From assembly GCF_000701705.1 (NCBI RefSeq), contig NZ_JNJP01000039.1, positions 1 through 35,463 of the forward strand: a stretch of 35,463 nucleotides of DNA. The letters run 5' to 3'. The translations under genes and the position numbers were made by a program. The notes below the pieces were generated by a model. It saw nothing but the letters and a program-made list of their open reading frames with translations, did no database searches and was not told where the DNA came from. The stretch comes from Bilophila wadsworthia ATCC 49260 (GTDB lineage: Bacteria > Desulfobacterota > Desulfovibrionia > Desulfovibrionales > Desulfovibrionaceae). Position 1 is the stretch's first letter; each line of letters starts with the position of its first letter. Positions 22,237 through 31,999 of the stretch are shown here, piece by piece.

Positions 22237-22641
22237 CTAAACCAGTGATGCGATGTGCAACCGCTCCACAGCACGCTGGAGAGCAAGATGCGCCCGGAGC
22301 ATATCCGTTTCGGCAGTCTTGGCGGCCAAACGCGCTTCCGCACGTTCCCGAGCCGCGTTGGCGCGGGCAGTATCAATGTCCTCGCCACGTTCGGCCGATT
22401 CGGCCAGAATGCTCAGCTTGTTGTCGGAAACCTCAGCGAACCCGCCGGAGACGAACACATGCTCCGTCTTCCCGTCGACGCGGAAATAGAGGTCGCCAAT
22501 GGCCAAAGCGGACAGAAGCGCGATGTGATGCGGCAGGACGCCGAATTTACCTTCGATACCCGGAACACCGACGTAATCCACGGTCTGGCTGACCACAACT
22601 TTGTCAGGTGTGACGATTTCGAGCTGAAGCGTGGATTCCAT
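22237..22641 (-). CDS. atpC: ATP synthase epsilon subunit
   Basis: A 134-residue epsilon subunit of the F1 central stalk, which couples gamma rotation and inhibits ATP hydrolysis. It opens LQLEIVTPDKVVVSQTVDYV and has the conserved GIEGKFGVLPHHIALLSAL (about 28-46) and FVSGGFAEVSDNKLSILAES (62-81) of the N-terminal beta sandwich. A C-terminal two-helix hairpin (about 85-130) is present in full, so the inhibitory arm is probably functional. It is last in the operon, 9 nt after atpD. Confidence 0.96.
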   Translation of the reverse strand: MESTLQLEIVTPDKVVVSQTVDYVGVPGIEGKFGVLPHHIALLSALAIGDLYFRVDGKTEHVFVSGGFAEVSDNKLSILAESAERGEDIDTARANAARERAEARLAAKTAETDMLRAHLALQRAVERLHIASLV

Positions 22642-22650
22642 ATCAGGCTC

Positions 22651-24063
22651 CTAGTTTTCCTGGCGCTTCTGGTACTTGGCCAGAGCCATATCAATGTCGC
22701 CCACCATGTAGAAGTCGTCTTCCGCAAGATGGTCATAGTCGCCGTTCAGAATGCCCTTGAAGGCCTTGACCGTGGCTTCCAGCTTCACATAGACGCCGGG
22801 AGTGCCGGTAAAGGTTTCGGCCACATGGAAAGGCTGCGACAGGAAACGCTGGATGCGACGCGCACGAGCCACGACAAGCTTGTCGTCGTCGGACAATTCG
22901 TCCATGCCGAGGATGGCGATGATGTCCTGAAGCTCTTTGTACTTCTGCAACACCTGCTGCACGCCGCGAGCCACGCCGTAGTGCTCTTCACCCACAACAT
23001 TGGGGTCAAGAATACGGGAGGTGGAGTCAAGCGGGTCCACGGCGGGGTAAATGCCCAGTTCCGCAATCTGACGGGAAAGCACGAGCGTACCGTCAAGGTG
23101 CGAGAAGGTGGTCGCCGGAGCCGGGTCGGTCAAGTCGTCGGCGGGCACGTATACGGCCTGCACCGAGGTGATGGACCCCTTGTTGGTGGAGGTAATACGT
23201 TCCTGCAGCGAACCGAGGTCGGTACCGAGAGTGGGCTGATAGCCCACCGCGGAGGGCATACGGCCGAGCAGAGCCGACACTTCCGAACCAGCCTGCGTGA
23301 AGCGGAAGATGTTGTCGATGAACAGCAGCACGTCCTGATTTTCCTCGTCACGGAAGTATTCCGCGCAGGTGAGGGCGGTCAGAGCCACGCGGGCACGGGC
23401 TCCCGGAGGTTCGTTCATCTGGCCGTACACGAGGGCGGCTTTCTCGAGAACACCCGCGTCCTTCATTTCATGATACAAGTCGTTCCCTTCACGGGTACGT
23501 TCGCCAACACCGGCGAACACGGAGATACCGCCGTGCTGCTTTGCGATGTTGTTGATCATTTCCATGAGGATAACGGTCTTGCCCACACCGGCGCCGCCGA
23601 ACAGACCCATCTTGCCGCCCTTCGGGAAGGGAACGAGCAGGTCTACGACCTTGATGCCGGTTTCCAGCAGTTCCACCGAAGTGTTCTGCTCCACGAAGCT
23701 CGGGGCTTCGCGGTGGATGGGCAGATATTTTTCAGCCTTGATGGGGCCCATTTCGTCAACGGGACGGCCCACCACGTTCATGATGCGCCCAAGAGACGCC
23801 GAGCCCACCGGAGCCATGATCGGCTTGCCGGTATCCACGACGTCCATGCCGCGGACGAGACCTTCGGTCGCGTCCATGGCGATGGTGCGTACAACGTCGT
23901 CGCCCAGGTGCTGGGCCACTTCGCAGATCAGATCAGGCGCATCGCTATTGTTGGGGTTTTTGATTTCCAGAGCGGTCAGAATATTTGGCAAATGACCGTC
24001 GGGAAACGCCACGTCAACGACTGCGCCGATGACCTGAACGATTTTGCCGATGTTTTCACTCAT
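22651..24063 (-). CDS. atpD: ATP synthase beta subunit
   Basis: The 470-residue catalytic subunit of F1. The P-loop is GGAGVGKTV, followed by LMEMINNIAKQHGG and the catalytic glutamate in FAGVGERTREGNDLY. Walker B and the adjoining loop are in DVLLFIDNIFRFTQAGSEVS, and the DELSDDDKL segment corresponds to the DELSEED region at the C-terminus that contacts gamma. Length and motifs are standard. It lies 17 nt after atpG and 9 nt before atpC. Confidence 0.98.
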   Translation of the reverse strand: MSENIGKIVQVIGAVVDVAFPDGHLPNILTALEIKNPNNSDAPDLICEVAQHLGDDVVRTIAMDATEGLVRGMDVVDTGKPIMAPVGSASLGRIMNVVGRPVDEMGPIKAEKYLPIHREAPSFVEQNTSVELLETGIKVVDLLVPFPKGGKMGLFGGAGVGKTVILMEMINNIAKQHGGISVFAGVGERTREGNDLYHEMKDAGVLEKAALVYGQMNEPPGARARVALTALTCAEYFRDEENQDVLLFIDNIFRFTQAGSEVSALLGRMPSAVGYQPTLGTDLGSLQERITSTNKGSITSVQAVYVPADDLTDPAPATTFSHLDGTLVLSRQIAELGIYPAVDPLDSTSRILDPNVVGEEHYGVARGVQQVLQKYKELQDIIAILGMDELSDDDKLVVARARRIQRFLSQPFHVAETFTGTPGVYVKLEATVKAFKGILNGDYDHLAEDDFYMVGDIDMALAKYQKRQEN

Positions 24064-24080
24064 AACGATTGCTCGCTCCC

Positions 24081-24977
24081 TTATTTCAGAGCTTCCGCGC
24101 CGCCAACGATATCAATGAGCTCGTTGGTGATGGATGTCTGGCGCGTCTTGTTGAAGAGCAGCGTCAGCGCACCCACCATTTCGTCGCAATTGCGCGTGGC
24201 GTTGTCCATAGCGGACATCCGGGCAGCGTTTTCGCTCGCGGAAGTGTCCAGCAGGCCACGGTATATCTGCACATTGACGAACCGGGGAAGGATTTCGGCA
24301 AGGAGCTTCGTCACTTCGGGTTCGTAAGTGTATTCTTCGGACACTCCCTGAGTGGAAGTGCCGTCTGCGGCGGAATCAGCCGTTGCGGGCGCAGCAGCCT
24401 CCACCGGCAGCAGGGTCTGAACGAGAGGAACCTGTCTTGCCACGGACACGAACTTGCCATAGATGAGGGTCACCTCATCCATCGCCTTGTGCGTGTAGCC
24501 GCTCACCACATCCTTACCGATACCGGAAGCAAGGGAGAAGTCGAAGCTGCCCATGACATCCGCATACGACGACAGGACTTCAAAGCCGGTCTTGCGGATA
24601 GCGTCGCGTCCTTTTTTACCCACGCAGATGAACTTGACGGTTTTTCCTTCGGCCGTCTTCGTCCGGGCGGCGTCAAGAGCCTTGGCGATGAGCATGGCGT
24701 TGAAGCCGCCGCACAGTCCGCGATCCGAAGTAGCCAGAATGATCACCGAGACATGGCACTCGGCACGGCGCTCAAGAAGCGCATGAGCCGAGCCGTCGGA
24801 CTTGGCCGCAAGATCGCCGAGCACAGCCTGAAACTTTTCCGCGTAGGGGCGGAAACGCTCAATGCGGGACTGGGCGCCGCGCAGCTTCGCCGAGGCCACC
24901 ATGTTCATGGCCTTGGTGATCTGCTTGGTCTTACGGACCCCGACGATCTTCATTTTGACGTCTTTCAACGAAGGCAT
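24081..24977 (-). CDS. atpG: ATP synthase gamma subunit
   Basis: A 298-residue rotor shaft of F1. The N-terminal helix contains VRKTKQITKAMNMVASAKLR (14-33), the family hallmark; TSDRGLCGGFNA (83-94) is the second. The C-terminal helix ends with RNCDEMVGALTLLFNKTRQT and SITNELIDIVGGAEAL. Between residues about 191 and 220 there is an Ala/Thr/Ser-rich, low-complexity insertion with no counterpart I recall in short family members, probably a surface loop of the Rossmann-like domain. It is 13 nt after atpA. Confidence 0.96.
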   Translation of the reverse strand: MPSLKDVKMKIVGVRKTKQITKAMNMVASAKLRGAQSRIERFRPYAEKFQAVLGDLAAKSDGSAHALLERRAECHVSVIILATSDRGLCGGFNAMLIAKALDAARTKTAEGKTVKFICVGKKGRDAIRKTGFEVLSSYADVMGSFDFSLASGIGKDVVSGYTHKAMDEVTLIYGKFVSVARQVPLVQTLLPVEAAAPATADSAADGTSTQGVSEEYTYEPEVTKLLAEILPRFVNVQIYRGLLDTSASENAARMSAMDNATRNCDEMVGALTLLFNKTRQTSITNELIDIVGGAEALK

Positions 24978-24990
24978 GCGCTACCGTCCC

Positions 24991-26499
<1,509 letters not shown>

Positions 26500-26503
26500 G
26501 ATC

Positions 26504-27055
26504 CTATTCACCCCTCTTGATGATGTCTCTGAGGATAGCCAATTGAGCTCGAAGGCTCGCATCCAGCACGTTGTCCCCCACCTGAAGGACGACCCCGCCG
26601 AGGATGGAGGGATCCACTTCGAACTTCAGCGCGATCTGTTTGCTGGTTTGCTTTTCGAGTCTGGCAAGGATGCCAGCCTGCTGCTCTTTGCTGAGGCTTA
26701 CGGCAGTCAGGAGCTTGCCGCGAACAACGCCCCAAGCCTCATCAAGGAGCTTGCCGAACGCTTCGGCAATCTCTTCAAAAAGAGGGAGGCGTTCCTTTTC
26801 TGCCAGCAACGAGCAGAAATTTTTTATCATGGGGTCAACGTCAAGCTTGTCGAGAACCTGTGACAGGACCTTCTGCTTTTCGGCGACGCTGATGACGGGG
26901 ATGTGGAAGAGCCGCACCAGCTCAGGGGAGTCTTCAAGAACCCCTTCAAGAGCGGACAGATTTTCCCCGTACTGCTCCAGCTTGGCCATGCCTTCCTGCT
27001 GCCCCAAGGCGAAAAGCGCCTTGGCGTACCGCTGTGCCACGATGTCGCCGTTCAA
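26504..27055 (-). CDS. atpH: ATP synthase delta subunit (TTG start)
   Basis: A 183-residue peripheral-stalk cap linking F1 to the b dimer. It opens NGDIVAQRYAKALFALGQQE, the standard delta N-terminus, and ends in the conserved FEVDPSILGGVVLQVGDNVL region. The start codon is TTG at 27055, overlapping the atpF stop as TTGA; AAGGTGG seven bases upstream is its ribosome-binding site. No ATG in frame would preserve the conserved N-terminus. The unusual start plus the overlap suggests translation depends on ribosomes finishing atpF. Confidence 0.93.
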   Translation of the reverse strand: MNGDIVAQRYAKALFALGQQEGMAKLEQYGENLSALEGVLEDSPELVRLFHIPVISVAEKQKVLSQVLDKLDVDPMIKNFCSLLAEKERLPLFEEIAEAFGKLLDEAWGVVRGKLLTAVSLSKEQQAGILARLEKQTSKQIALKFEVDPSILGGVVLQVGDNVLDASLRAQLAILRDIIKRGE

Positions 27056-27627
27056 TTGAGCACCACCTTTTTCAGCGCGTTGTCGATGAGCTTGACATGC
27101 TTCTTCATATCAAGCTTCTCCTTCAGGGTAGCTTCCACAGCCTGCACGATTTCGTCGGCCATCTGGCTCCGCAATTCCTCAATGGCTTTCTTCGTTTCGC
27201 TGTCGGCAGCGCGGTGCGCGGCGTTGCGAATCTTTTCCGCCTCTTCGAGGGCATCGGCGACAAGCGCCTCACGGATGGCTTCGCCACGGGCCCGGCTGTC
27301 TTTGAGGATGGTTTCGCACTCGGCATCAAGGCTGTCGATCTTCTCGATCATGGCGGCGAGCTGCTCTTCCGCAGCGGCCTTGCGGACGGCGAGGCTGTCG
27401 AGTTCGTCGACGATGGCGGCACGCCTGTTGCTCAGGCCGTCAACAATCGCTTTCCCGGCGGCACGCCACAGGATGTACAAGAAGACGCACACGTTGCCGA
27501 CACGGGCCAGCAAGTTGATCCACGGATTGTACGGATCACTGAAATGGGAAACGACACCCAGCAGAATCAGGGTGGCCACGGCCACAATACCGTCTCTGGA
27601 CAAGAAAAAAGAGGCTAGCGCTTTCAA
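27052..27627 (-). CDS. atpF: ATP synthase b subunit
   Basis: A 191-residue peripheral-stalk subunit. The N-terminus has a hydrophobic stretch (about 14-28, IVAVATLILLGVVSH) and a second one (about 41-56), which is probably the true membrane anchor; the first may be a cleaved or extra segment, as I recall for other Desulfovibrionales. The rest is a long charged coiled coil rich in Ala, Glu, Lys and Arg, from NRRAAIVDELDSL to the end, which dimerises with b'. It starts 20 nt after the b' gene and overlaps atpH by four bases. Confidence 0.92.
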   Translation of the reverse strand: MKALASFFLSRDGIVAVATLILLGVVSHFSDPYNPWINLLARVGNVCVFLYILWRAAGKAIVDGLSNRRAAIVDELDSLAVRKAAAEEQLAAMIEKIDSLDAECETILKDSRARGEAIREALVADALEEAEKIRNAAHRAADSETKKAIEELRSQMADEIVQAVEATLKEKLDMKKHVKLIDNALKKVVLN

Positions 27628-27647
27628 GGGGTCCCCCGAACTCTGAG

Positions 27648-28064
27648 TTATGCCAGAAGCTTCGCCATGGCGGCTTCGGTGAATTCGTGCATTTTCGCCT
27701 GAAGCGCACGGCGGGTCACACCGGCGTCGGCGCGCACGGCGGCCTGCGTCGTCCGCACTTCGGACTGGGCATCCTTGCTGGCGGCATCAAAAATGCGCGC
27801 CCGTTCCAGTTCGCCCATGACCTTGCCGTCCTTGCGGTAGATGGCGGCGGCTTCGCGCGCTTTGCGGAGTTCCGACTCGTACTCGTCCAGAAGCTGCTGC
27901 TTTTCCGCGGTGAACGCTTCGATTTCGCCGATCAGCCCTTCCACGTTGTCTTTGCGCTTACGGATGATCTTTCGGATTGGCGAGATCAAAAGATAGTTGA
28001 GCACAACCAGAGTGACAAGAAAGTTCGCCAACTGGATCCATAACGTAATATTAAGATCTACCAC
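27648..28064 (-). CDS. atpF': ATP synthase b' subunit (GTG start)
   Basis: A 138-residue second b-type stalk subunit. It begins VVDLNITLWIQLANFLVTLV with one membrane helix, then PIRKIIRKRKDNVEGLIGEI and a coiled coil. The open frame reaches an ATG at 28085, but that leaves a seven-residue extension, while GAAGGGAG lies seven bases before the GTG at 28064 and the resulting N-terminus matches b-type subunits. It is first in the operon, about 40 nt from the predicted transcription start. Two different b subunits mean the peripheral stalk is probably a heterodimer, as in cyanobacteria and many delta-proteobacteria. Confidence 0.88.
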   Translation of the reverse strand: MVDLNITLWIQLANFLVTLVVLNYLLISPIRKIIRKRKDNVEGLIGEIEAFTAEKQQLLDEYESELRKAREAAAIYRKDGKVMGELERARIFDAASKDAQSEVRTTQAAVRADAGVTRRALQAKMHEFTEAAMAKLLA

Positions 28065-28111
28065 GCGGAAACTCCCTTCATACAAAACGGATAAACGTAT
28101 AGAATGCGGGC

Positions 28112-28140
28112 ATTATATACGAACCAGCAAAATGTGTCAA
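28112..28140 (-). promoter_or_regulatory. Perfect-consensus sigma70 promoter of the atp operon
   Basis: On the minus strand TTGACA (28135-28140) and TATAAT (28112-28117) are exactly 17 bp apart. All 12 bases match the consensus. The transcript should start near 28105, leaving a leader of about 40 nt before the atpF' GTG. An inverted CAAAAG/CTTTTG pair lies just upstream of the -35. Confidence 0.93.
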
Positions 28141-28325
28141 AGGTTCTCCGCAAAAGCAAAAGATCACAATCCGCTTTTGTGGGAAACGGATGCTTTACCG
28201 CACTCCACAGCGAACATTCACCATTTCAAGCGGCTAGTCGGCACATGCCGTCCGTTTTCTCCGGAACAGCGCCTTTCCCCATCTTTGTGAAAAAAATATT
28301 ATTTAAGCGAACAGAACAGGCTCCG

Positions 28326-29435
28326 TTATGTTTTGAACAAGAAACGGCGCATGGAAATATTCAGGACCAGCCCGATCAGGGAAAAGTTGACGACCGTGGC
28401 GCTGCCGCCGTAGCTGATGAAAGGGAGGGGGATGCCGACCACCGGCATGATCCCCACTACCATGCCGGCGTTGATAAAGATTTGCCAAAAGAAGTAAATG
28501 AAAATCCCCGCCGCGAGGTTGCTCCCGAACCGATCTTTGGCCCCCCGCACCGTCTCGAAAATACTCAATAAAAAGAGACTGAACAGCGCCATGAGCGCGA
28601 CGCAGCCGACAAACCCCCATTCCTCACCGAACACGGCGATGGCAAAGTCGGTATGCTTTTCCGGGAGAAAGCTCAGCTTGCTCTGCGTGCCCTCAAGGAA
28701 GCCTTTCCCCCATATCTGTCCGGAACCGATGGCGATTTTTGACTGGATGATGTGGTATCCCGCCCCTCGCGGATCATTGGACGGATCGAGGAACGTCATG
28801 ATGCGCTGCTTCTGGTAGTCGTGCAGCGCGAACCACGCCATGGGAAGCAGCAACGGAATGCTGATGAGGCAGACGAGCAGCACCCGCTTCTTGAGGCCGT
28901 GGTACAAGATCATGCCGCCAAGAATAGCCAGCACGGTCAAGGCCGTCCCGAGGTCAGGCTGGCATACGATGAAAGCCGCAGGGATACCGCCCACGCACGA
29001 AACCTGAAAAAGCTTCTTCCACGACAACGGCTCGCCGTCCAGCGAGAGCACCTGCGCCCCCATGAGCAACACGGCGATCTTGGCCATTTCACTGGGCTGG
29101 AAGTGGAAGAATCCCAGATCGATCCAGCGGCGCGCGCCGTAGATGACTTTCCCAAAGAGAGGGATCAGGCAGAGGGAAAAGAGCACAATCAGAAAAAAAG
29201 GGAGTGCCATAGCCTGCAAATGGCGGTAATCGAAGCTCATGCAGGCGACCATGGCGATCAGGCCGAACGCCCCCCAGATCATCTGGCGCTCATAGTACGG
29301 GGCAAGGCTGATGCCGTCCTCCACCCTGACGCCGCTGGCGGAATAGAGGTTGCCGATGCCCACCCAGAACAGCAAGAGCGTGGCGGCCACAAGCCCCCAG
29401 TTGATATACGTCAGCAGTCTCCGATCTATCGCCAT
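28326..29435 (-). CDS. rodA: Rod-shape peptidoglycan polymerase RodA
   Basis: A 369-residue SEDS-family membrane glycosyltransferase that polymerises lipid II during elongation with PBP2. It has about ten membrane segments. Motifs include YGARRWIDLGFFHFQPSEMA (about 129-148), the SEDS signature, and the loop KLSFLPEKHTDFAIAVFGEE (about 273-292) with the catalytic aspartate region. The C-terminal GIPLPFISYGGSATVVN follows. The frame is open to 29528, but that stretch is a GC-rich repeat; AGGAG seven bases before 29435 fixes the start. It is separated from mrdA by 280 nt containing two repeat elements, instead of the usual tight junction. Confidence 0.96.
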   Translation of the reverse strand: MAIDRRLLTYINWGLVAATLLLFWVGIGNLYSASGVRVEDGISLAPYYERQMIWGAFGLIAMVACMSFDYRHLQAMALPFFLIVLFSLCLIPLFGKVIYGARRWIDLGFFHFQPSEMAKIAVLLMGAQVLSLDGEPLSWKKLFQVSCVGGIPAAFIVCQPDLGTALTVLAILGGMILYHGLKKRVLLVCLISIPLLLPMAWFALHDYQKQRIMTFLDPSNDPRGAGYHIIQSKIAIGSGQIWGKGFLEGTQSKLSFLPEKHTDFAIAVFGEEWGFVGCVALMALFSLFLLSIFETVRGAKDRFGSNLAAGIFIYFFWQIFINAGMVVGIMPVVGIPLPFISYGGSATVVNFSLIGLVLNISMRRFLFKT

Positions 29436-29448
29436 GTAGCAACTCCTG

Positions 29449-29525
29449 ACGGGGCTCCGCCCCGTACCCCGGCAGGGCGCCGCCCTGCACCCGCCGGGAG
29501 GCGAGCCGCCCCCCGGACCCCGGCA
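29449..29525. repeat. GC-rich tandem hairpin repeat, family 2, copy B
   Basis: Three hairpins in a row: ACGGGGC-TCC-GCCCCGT (29449-29465), GCAGGGC-GCC-GCCCTGC (29472-29488), and a looser one ending in CCCCCCGG (29494-29516). They are separated by ACCCC-type spacers. The build matches 16299-16358. It occupies the rodA leader. Confidence 0.72.
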
Positions 29526-29624
29526 CAAACGGAACCGCCCGAATATGTTTCTTCTATCCTCATAGGACGATTAACGAGATAATACTTTAGCGGAAGATGT
29601 AGTTTCGCACCCCCACCCGCCGAA

Positions 29625-29701
29625 CAGGGATTCGATAACGTTAAAGTTTTTGCGGGAGGAGGTCCGGGGGAGGGCGCTTTCTACAAAAAGCGCCCTCCCC
29701 C
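29625..29701 (-). repeat. 3'-end hairpin repeat, copy 8, behind mrdA
   Basis: A perfect 15-bp stem, GGGGGAGGGCGCTTT (29666-29680) and AAAGCGCCCTCCCCC (29687-29701), starts 14 nt past the mrdA stop on the minus strand. The tail core (GGGATTCGATAA on the plus strand, 29627-29638) is kept, while arm sequence and loop (CTACAA) differ from other copies. It separates mrdA from rodA. Confidence 0.78.
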
Positions 29702-29715
29702 GCTTCATTCCAAAA

Positions 29716-31548
29716 TCAATCCTCGCGCACCGTGCGGGTTACCGCCCTCTGCGGCTGCGGCCCAAGCGGAGTCCCATAAAGGATATTATACACGTCGCGG
29801 GCTACCGGACCGGCCGCCGAACTGCCGCCGCCCCCGTGCTCCAGCATGACGACAACGACCACATCCTTTCCGTCCTTGCGGCCGTATGAGGCAATCCACG
29901 CGTGGTCGCGCTCCAGATACGCCATTTCCGCCGTACGCTGCCGGCGCTCGCCGACCATGCGGATCTTGACGACCTGCGCGGTCCCCGTTTTGCCGCCGAT
30001 GACGGCATCCGTGCGGCGCAGAACCTTGGCCGTGCCGACATCCGCCGTAACGCGCATACCTTCCAGCACCAATTTACGGGCCTCTTCGCTGAAAGGGATG
30101 TTCCCCCGCACTTCCGGCTTGGCATCGACCAGAAGCTGAGGCTTCATCAGCTTACCGCCGTTGAGCAACGAACTCACAAAATTCGCCATCTGGAGCGGCG
30201 TCACCAGCGTGTATCCCTGCCCGATGGAAACGTTAAGCGTTTCACCGCGATACCACGCCTCACCCGAGCGGCGCTTCTTCCACGCCCTCGACGGCACAAG
30301 ACCGGATTTCTCATGCGGCAGATCGATGCCCGTAGGCGCGCCGAACCCGCACGCCTTGGCAAAACTCTCAATGCGGTCGATGCCGAGCTTCTCGCCAAGC
30401 ACATAATAATACACGTCGCACGAATGCAGGAGCGACTGGATCATATCCACGGCACCGTGCCCCCCCTTCCGCCAGCACCGGAATTCCCGGTTGCCGAGCT
30501 TCACAGCGCCGGTACACACGACCCGGAACGAGGGGGAGATGCCCTCCTTGAGGAAAAGCCCGGCCATCATGAGCTTCCAGACCGAGCCGGGCGGGTACAC
30601 GCTCTGGATGGCCCGGTTCTGGAGCGGGTGGAATGGGTCGTCACGCAGCGCTACCCAGTCCTTCTGGGACAGACCGCCGACAAACACGTTGTTGTCGTAG
30701 GAAGGGTTCGTCACCAGCGCCAAAAGCCGGCCCGTCTGCGGTTCCATGACCACGATGCTGCCCGTCTGATCGCCGAGCAGCGCCGCGAGCTGCTTTTGCA
30801 GCTTGGTATCGAGGCAAAGCTGAAGGTTTTCCCCGTTCTGCGGTTCCTCAACCAGCGTTTTCCCCAGAGAACGCCCAAGGACGTCGACTTCGACGTTGTA
30901 CAGCCCCTTGTGCCCGCGCAAACGCTGCTCAAACACATACTCAAGCCCTTGCTTGCCCACCGTGTCGCCGAGGGCAAGGTACGGATCGGCGGCAAGCTCC
31001 TGCTCGTTGGCTTCCGCCACGTACCCGAGAATATGCGCGAATTCCTTGCCTTCGGGATAATAGCGCTTGGACCGGGTGACGATTTCCAGCCCCGGCCAGT
31101 GCATGAGCTGCGCTTCAATACGCGCGACCTGATCGAAAGGCATGTCGTTGAGCAAAAGGATCGGCTCGAAAGGCTTCACCTTGCGCCGGTCCTGCTGAAA
31201 ACGGTTGGTAAGTTGCTCCAGCGGAATGCCCGCCCACTCGCTGACTTGCGCCAACGTGGCGGAAATGTCCTTGCAGTCTTCCCGGATCAGGGCCAGCCCG
31301 AAGGCGGGCCGGTTTTCGGCAAGCAACGTGCCCTTTACGTCACGGATAAGGCCGCGCGAAGCGTATACCGACTCCTGCCGCAGGTGGTTGGCCTGCGCCT
31401 GCTGCGCAAAATCGGCCCCACGATGGATCTGGAGATACCAAAACCGGATGACGAACGTGAAGAACAGCAAGCCGACGAGGCACTGCAACAGCACAAGCCC
31501 GCTTTTAGGCGGCTGATAGCCTTCGGTTTCAAGCTGTATTGTTTTCAT
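29716..31548 (-). CDS. mrdA: Penicillin-binding protein 2
   Basis: A 610-residue class B transpeptidase that crosslinks peptidoglycan in the elongasome. An N-terminal anchor (about 17-37) is followed by the pedestal with SVYASRGLIRDVKGTLLAEN (60-79). The penicillin-binding domain has SVWK (Ser322, Lys325; nucleophile), SCD (376-378, the SxN-equivalent) and KTGT (520-523). Length is typical. The start overlaps mreD by 20 nt. The C-terminus is followed by a hairpin repeat rather than directly by rodA. Confidence 0.96.
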   Translation of the reverse strand: MKTIQLETEGYQPPKSGLVLLQCLVGLLFFTFVIRFWYLQIHRGADFAQQAQANHLRQESVYASRGLIRDVKGTLLAENRPAFGLALIREDCKDISATLAQVSEWAGIPLEQLTNRFQQDRRKVKPFEPILLLNDMPFDQVARIEAQLMHWPGLEIVTRSKRYYPEGKEFAHILGYVAEANEQELAADPYLALGDTVGKQGLEYVFEQRLRGHKGLYNVEVDVLGRSLGKTLVEEPQNGENLQLCLDTKLQKQLAALLGDQTGSIVVMEPQTGRLLALVTNPSYDNNVFVGGLSQKDWVALRDDPFHPLQNRAIQSVYPPGSVWKLMMAGLFLKEGISPSFRVVCTGAVKLGNREFRCWRKGGHGAVDMIQSLLHSCDVYYYVLGEKLGIDRIESFAKACGFGAPTGIDLPHEKSGLVPSRAWKKRRSGEAWYRGETLNVSIGQGYTLVTPLQMANFVSSLLNGGKLMKPQLLVDAKPEVRGNIPFSEEARKLVLEGMRVTADVGTAKVLRRTDAVIGGKTGTAQVVKIRMVGERRQRTAEMAYLERDHAWIASYGRKDGKDVVVVVMLEHGGGGSSAAGPVARDVYNILYGTPLGPQPQRAVTRTVRED

Positions 31549-31999
31549 TGGGGACCACCCACCGGCGCGCCATCATGCTGCATTGCCAAACAAACGGCGT
31601 CAGCAACGCTTGGAGAATGCTTTCGTCGAGCAGCTGCGTCGTGTCGAGAGGAATAAACTGAAGCCGCGTCATCAGCCAGATGACGCCGTAATGCGCCAAG
31701 CCGATACAGCCGCTGAGAAGCAGCACGAACAGCCAGTTTTCCGTCTCGAACATCCAGCGCCCGATGAAAAAGAGCGTTATGACCAGAAGGTACCAGAGAA
31801 CGGACGTGCCGAAATCCAGCGTGCCCACGCCTTCCTGAACGAGGATGAGCGCGAGCAGCACCACGGCAAGCTGAAAAGGGCGACGCTCCTGCAAGGCCAG
31901 AAACAAACCGGCGACCAGGACATCCGTACCGGGCAGCGCCTGCTGGAGGGCAAGGCCGAACACGAAGAAGGCCACCCACCACAGGATGTTGAGCGTCAT
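31529..31999 (-). CDS. mreD: Rod shape-determining protein MreD-like
   Basis: A 156-residue hydrophobic protein with about five membrane segments, for example LNILWWVAFFVFGLALQQAL at the start and SVLWYLLVITLFFIGRWMFE. Sequence signatures of MreD are weak, so the call rests on size, topology and position between mreC and mrdA. MreD helps link MreC, RodA and PBP2. It overlaps mreC by four bases (ATGA) and mrdA by 20 nt, which fits strict coexpression. Confidence 0.8.
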   Translation of the reverse strand: MTLNILWWVAFFVFGLALQQALPGTDVLVAGLFLALQERRPFQLAVVLLALILVQEGVGTLDFGTSVLWYLLVITLFFIGRWMFETENWLFVLLLSGCIGLAHYGVIWLMTRLQFIPLDTTQLLDESILQALLTPFVWQCSMMARRWVVPNENNTA

